DNA from: an uncultured Bifidobacterium sp.
Lineage (GTDB): Bacteria > Actinomycetota > Actinomycetes > Actinomycetales > Bifidobacteriaceae
Reading direction: 5' to 3'
Assembly (NCBI RefSeq): GCF_949292005.1
Contig: NZ_CASEXV010000059.1
Span: forward strand, 17,537 to 81,536
Length of the DNA: 64,000 bases
A program made the position numbers and the translations under genes. This document shows, one piece after another, positions 61,183 through 64,000 of this stretch (position 1 is its first letter; the number at the start of each line of letters is the position of its first letter). The notes beneath the pieces were generated by a model, which was not told where the DNA came from, ran no database searches, and worked only from the letters and a program-made list of their open reading frames with translations.

Positions 61183-63126
61183 TTACTGATCTCTGTCGAT
61201 GTTTCGCGAGGATTCCGAATCGTCCTGCTGCCCCACGCTCAGTTCCCGACGGGCACGGGCGACGATCATGGTCCTCAGCGTTTCGGGAGCTACGGCGAGG
61301 ATGTGTCGTGCATGCGAGATGCAGAAGGCGACGAACCAGGAGTCCGACGAAACCATGAGATGGATCTTCTCGCCATCGGCGCACTTCTCCACGCGGGCGC
61401 CAGGCAGCGTGGAGATGAAGGGAAGCCCCGCGCGGTCGGTGGTGAACACCGCGGCGGTGCCGTTGTCGAAACTCCATTTGCGAAGCTCCGACACGGGAAC
61501 GTCCGGTATACGCAGTATGGTCGTTGGCGCCACCAGCGTGGCCCGTTCGATTCGCGCGATGCGCAGGACCTGCCATACTCGGGGAAGTCCATTGGCCCGG
61601 TTGATCGTTTTGTCCGTGGACACCAACGAGGCCATGTCCTCCGGTGCGGCTTTCGCCACATCGGTCCATACCGCGGCATAGTACACACCTTCGTCCACGA
61701 AGATCTTCGAGGGCGCGACAAGCTTGCGACGCGTGCGCCCGGCGCCATCCGTGTATTCCATGTCGAGGAGTGACGCGGTGTCGATGGCCTGCTTGACGAC
61801 GGAGAAACTTCGTGGCTCAAGTTCGTAGCCGGTCAAGCTCAGCCAAGGGGTCTCGCCTGGACGAACATGTTGCCTGAGTCGAAGATACAGGGATTCCGCC
61901 TGAGAGCGCTGTTCGTCCGGCAGAAGGGGCGCATGCGCCAGATAACTCGCCGAGGCGGTGAGCATACTCAGATACTGCTGTGAGATGCCGGCCAGACGTT
62001 CGAGTCCCAGAGAGTTCGTCGCCGAGACGATGCTTTCCGATTCAAGAAGAGACCAATCGATGTCGAAGAACTGGCTTCCCGCCATCTCCCCATCGTCGGA
62101 CACCGTTGTGAGCGTGTTGATGTCCTTGTGGATGACCGCCACCGCGCGACGCATCTCCTCAGGCGTTCTGGCCGGGCCGATGAAGCGTTCCGCAAGCTCC
62201 GCGAGCGAGAACTCCTCCCCCAGATGGGCGGACAGGAAAAGCATGAGTCGTAGCCTTCGGTCCACCTCGCTTCCGGTCTGGAACGAGGGATTGGACTTGT
62301 GTGACGATGCGCTGTCGTCATGGTCGGTGATCTCGGATTTGCGGCTGATGGTCGGAGACACCACGGTGTTTCCGACAAGGCTCTGGCTTGTGTCCGCCAG
62401 AGAGATGTCGATCGCGGATACAAGCCGTCTGTGGAAGGCGTCCACGGCCTCCTGCGGGCTGATGATGGACGCTCCCGGATGCTCGAGAACGAACATGGCC
62501 AGATCGTCGGAATCGGTGTATGCGACGTTGAGGTGTTCGCCATCCACTTCGACGGTCGCAGCGAATCGCCGAGAGTCGATGACTTTCACCAAGGCGTCGG
62601 GAATGGTCTGGGTCCCCAGTCCCGGAGCGATGGAATCCAACCCCAAGCCCGGCGCGGGGGTCTGCGGGACACGAGGCGTCGTGCGCGATGCGCGGTGCTC
62701 CATGGACTCTTGGGAGGGGCGGGATGATATCGACATCGACCGCGCAAGGTAATTCGCCGCCGCGAGAACGGGGAGGTCCTCCTGCTCGAAACGCAGGCGG
62801 ACTCGTGGCTCATCCCCGAGCTGAAGACGGTATGAGGCGAAATCCTGTCCCTCCGACTTTGATGAGTACTCAGGCTGTCGTGATTCGATGGCTATGCCCA
62901 TGGCTGCGAGTTTGGCGCGATCCCGTTGGAACTGCTTCGCGAAGGCCGCCTTCGCCGCCTGATCGGCCAGCTCGCCATAAGAATCCGCATAGGCCTTGAC
63001 TCTCTGGGCAATCTGCCGCGAGGTCAGCCATTGGGGGAAGGCCGACGATAGGACGGCTAACACATCAAGCTCGTGCTTGCCCCATTTGTCGGAAAAACGC
63101 CGCCTTCCACTGCTTCCCTCTGCCAT
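61183..63126 (-). CDS. Fused PafB-PafC WYL-domain transcriptional regulator
   Basis: The N-terminal half is PafB-like: a helix-turn-helix with WLTSRQIAQRVKAYADSYGE and FAKQFQRDRAKLAAMGIAIE, then a WYL-type domain. At about residue 285 a second unit starts (SEVDRRLRLMLFLSAHLGEE, FSLAELAERFIG), followed by the PafC WYL domain with SLTGYELEPRSFSVVKQAID and MEYTDGAGRTRRKLVAPSK. In mycobacteria PafB and PafC are separate proteins forming a heterodimer that activates most DNA-damage genes independently of LexA. Here both are in one chain of 647 residues. Fusion also occurs in other actinobacteria. The start has GTGAGGA upstream. Confidence 0.88.
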   Translation of the reverse strand: MAEGSSGRRRFSDKWGKHELDVLAVLSSAFPQWLTSRQIAQRVKAYADSYGELADQAAKAAFAKQFQRDRAKLAAMGIAIESRQPEYSSKSEGQDFASYRLQLGDEPRVRLRFEQEDLPVLAAANYLARSMSISSRPSQESMEHRASRTTPRVPQTPAPGLGLDSIAPGLGTQTIPDALVKVIDSRRFAATVEVDGEHLNVAYTDSDDLAMFVLEHPGASIISPQEAVDAFHRRLVSAIDISLADTSQSLVGNTVVSPTISRKSEITDHDDSASSHKSNPSFQTGSEVDRRLRLMLFLSAHLGEEFSLAELAERFIGPARTPEEMRRAVAVIHKDINTLTTVSDDGEMAGSQFFDIDWSLLESESIVSATNSLGLERLAGISQQYLSMLTASASYLAHAPLLPDEQRSQAESLYLRLRQHVRPGETPWLSLTGYELEPRSFSVVKQAIDTASLLDMEYTDGAGRTRRKLVAPSKIFVDEGVYYAAVWTDVAKAAPEDMASLVSTDKTINRANGLPRVWQVLRIARIERATLVAPTTILRIPDVPVSELRKWSFDNGTAAVFTTDRAGLPFISTLPGARVEKCADGEKIHLMVSSDSWFVAFCISHARHILAVAPETLRTMIVARARRELSVGQQDDSESSRNIDRDQ

Positions 63127-63204
63127 TAGTCCTCACGTATCGTTAACGTTCCGTCTTAATGTGCACCGTCGTGAGCGCACTGCACTCCATGATAGAGCTT
63201 TTTC

Positions 63205-63224
63205 GTGCCGATTTGTGCCGATTT
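63205..63224 (+). repeat. 10-bp tandem repeat, two copies
   Basis: Two perfect copies of gtgccgattt in the gap between pafBC and the pyrophosphorylase-like gene. Confidence 0.8.
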
Positions 63225-63322
63225 CCCCACATGGTCATTTTTCCGTGGGGATTCCCCGCAACCACGCCCACATGGCAGTCACGGATCCGCCGCCAGCGCA
63301 TTATGGGGCGGGAAACACCGCA

Positions 63323-64000
63323 TCACACCCAATCGTCAGGCTCGATCCCCTGGGGGCCGACGAACTGTCCGTCGGGGACGTAGCTCGGGTGGCCCATATC
63401 TTCAAGACGGGCGTCACCATACATCACCACGTTGCGTCCGAACGTCCAGTCACCGTGGATCGTGACGGATCGCGCGGCACCCAGTGACGGAACCGCGTAG
63501 GGGAAACGTTCGTCGAAATCGGCGATGTTTCGGTAGTACCTGTCGTCCAAGTCAATGGGTGGGAGATGATAGTCCCCATCCTCCATCTCGAAGGAATCAG
63601 TGAGGTGGAATCGGTCGGAACGCATGACGAACAGATCGTTCGTCGTTTTGACGGGCAGGAACCGCATCCTGTCAACCTGCACGCAGATGGCGCCGTCGAA
63701 CAGGGAGATGGCGGATCCCATCGCCGTCTCGAGCTGTATGACCTTCTGGGATGTGAGATCGGTCGGATCGACAGTCTTGTGGTTGACGATGACAGGAAGC
63801 GGAAGAACGCCATGGTGCTGCTCCAGCTTCTCCCGAAGGGCGTCGATCCGTATCCACATGCTGTTGGTATTGAAGTACGGGTGGCGCGAGATGTTCTGCG
63901 CGTGTGCTTTGTCCTGCTCGCGTACCTGGGTCATCTCACGAAGGATAAGGCGTCCGGTGCGGCGGTCCCTCACTAGGTGCCCGCCCTTGCGGTCCGCCTC
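63323..64000 (-). CDS. UTP-glucose-1-phosphate uridylyltransferase-like protein (UGP1 type, partial)
   Basis: The C-terminal 226 residues are visible; the 5' end lies beyond the window. ADRKGGHLVRDRRTGRLILREM, then NTNSMWIRIDAL and NHKTVDPTDLTSQKVIQLET, and SAISLFDGAICVQVDRMRFL are the UDPGP family (eukaryotic-like UGPase) motifs. These enzymes make UDP-glucose, needed for the galactose/Leloir and glycan pathways. The end carries a short left-handed beta-helix-like tail (VTIHGDWTFGRNVVMYGDAR). The stop TGA is at 63323-63325. The reading frame continues without a stop to position 64000, which supports the partial call. Confidence 0.9.
   Translation of the reverse strand, partial: EADRKGGHLVRDRRTGRLILREMTQVREQDKAHAQNISRHPYFNTNSMWIRIDALREKLEQHHGVLPLPVIVNHKTVDPTDLTSQKVIQLETAMGSAISLFDGAICVQVDRMRFLPVKTTNDLFVMRSDRFHLTDSFEMEDGDYHLPPIDLDDRYYRNIADFDERFPYAVPSLGAARSVTIHGDWTFGRNVVMYGDARLEDMGHPSYVPDGQFVGPQGIEPDDWV

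Overview
The window reads as a single chromosome segment of a high-GC Gram-positive actinobacterium, most probably a member of the Bifidobacteriaceae. This rests on gene content and order rather than any search: leuS-comEA-comEC-holA-tsaE-tsaB-rimI-tsaD, rpsB-tsf-pyrH-frr-cdsA-rlmN, a fused trpCB gene, RbpA, a WhiB-free but otherwise actinobacterial pgsA/DUF881/Sbp/DUF881/FHA/MerR cluster, and a fused PafB-PafC regulator beside HelY. GC is high throughout (about 60% by eye). No insertion sequence, prophage, CRISPR array or rRNA was seen.

Region by region: 1-7.2 kb holds the end of an XRE regulator, small membrane proteins, a VanZ-RDD fusion, an MFS exporter, a Kef-type antiporter and an atypical two-component pair. 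7.5-12.1 kb holds a small zinc-ribbon protein, a YdcF-like protein, a histidine phosphatase, CorA and an orphan amino-acid-binding lipoprotein. 12.1-21.9 kb holds leuS, the DNA-uptake genes comEA/comEC, holA and a tightly overlapping t6A operon (tsaE-tsaB-rimI-tsaD). 22-28 kb is the accessory-looking part: tRNA-Asn(GTT), an MmpS-like gene and a ROK regulator that have both lost their 5' ends at one junction, fructokinase, a polytopic membrane protein, an orphan ABC ATPase and an M23-type protein. 28-37.7 kb holds two long-chain acyl-CoA ligases, an orphan sugar-binding lipoprotein, icd, guaB3, an Rv3235-like gene and def. 37.9-43.5 kb is a translation/envelope block. 43.5-52.4 kb interleaves histidine and tryptophan biosynthesis with lgt and rpe. 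52.4-56.8 kb is the pgsA-DUF881-Sbp-DUF881-FHA-FtsR cluster. 56.9-64 kb runs on the minus strand: HAD phosphatase, rbpA, helY, a small membrane protein, pafBC and the 3' end of a UDP-glucose pyrophosphorylase-like gene.

The genes connect in several ways. Lgt can lipidate the two lipoproteins encoded here. HisF/HisI/HisE/HisG and TrpE/TrpCB/TrpA give partial but linked pathways, with trpG, trpD, trpF and the remaining his genes elsewhere. TsaE/B/D form the bacterial t6A transferase machinery. The most striking regulatory feature is that at least nine genes have a -10-like hexamer ending 6-8 nt before the start codon and no good ribosome binding site, which predicts leaderless mRNAs. The most informative anomalies are the MmpS/ROK deletion scar next to the tRNA, the fused PafBC with a small single-span membrane protein in the place where mycobacteria carry tatAC, the histidine kinase without a canonical H-box, and repeated short tandem duplications with periods of 10 or 15 bp in intergenic DNA. 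All start sites were chosen by eye from ribosome binding sites or leaderless promoters.
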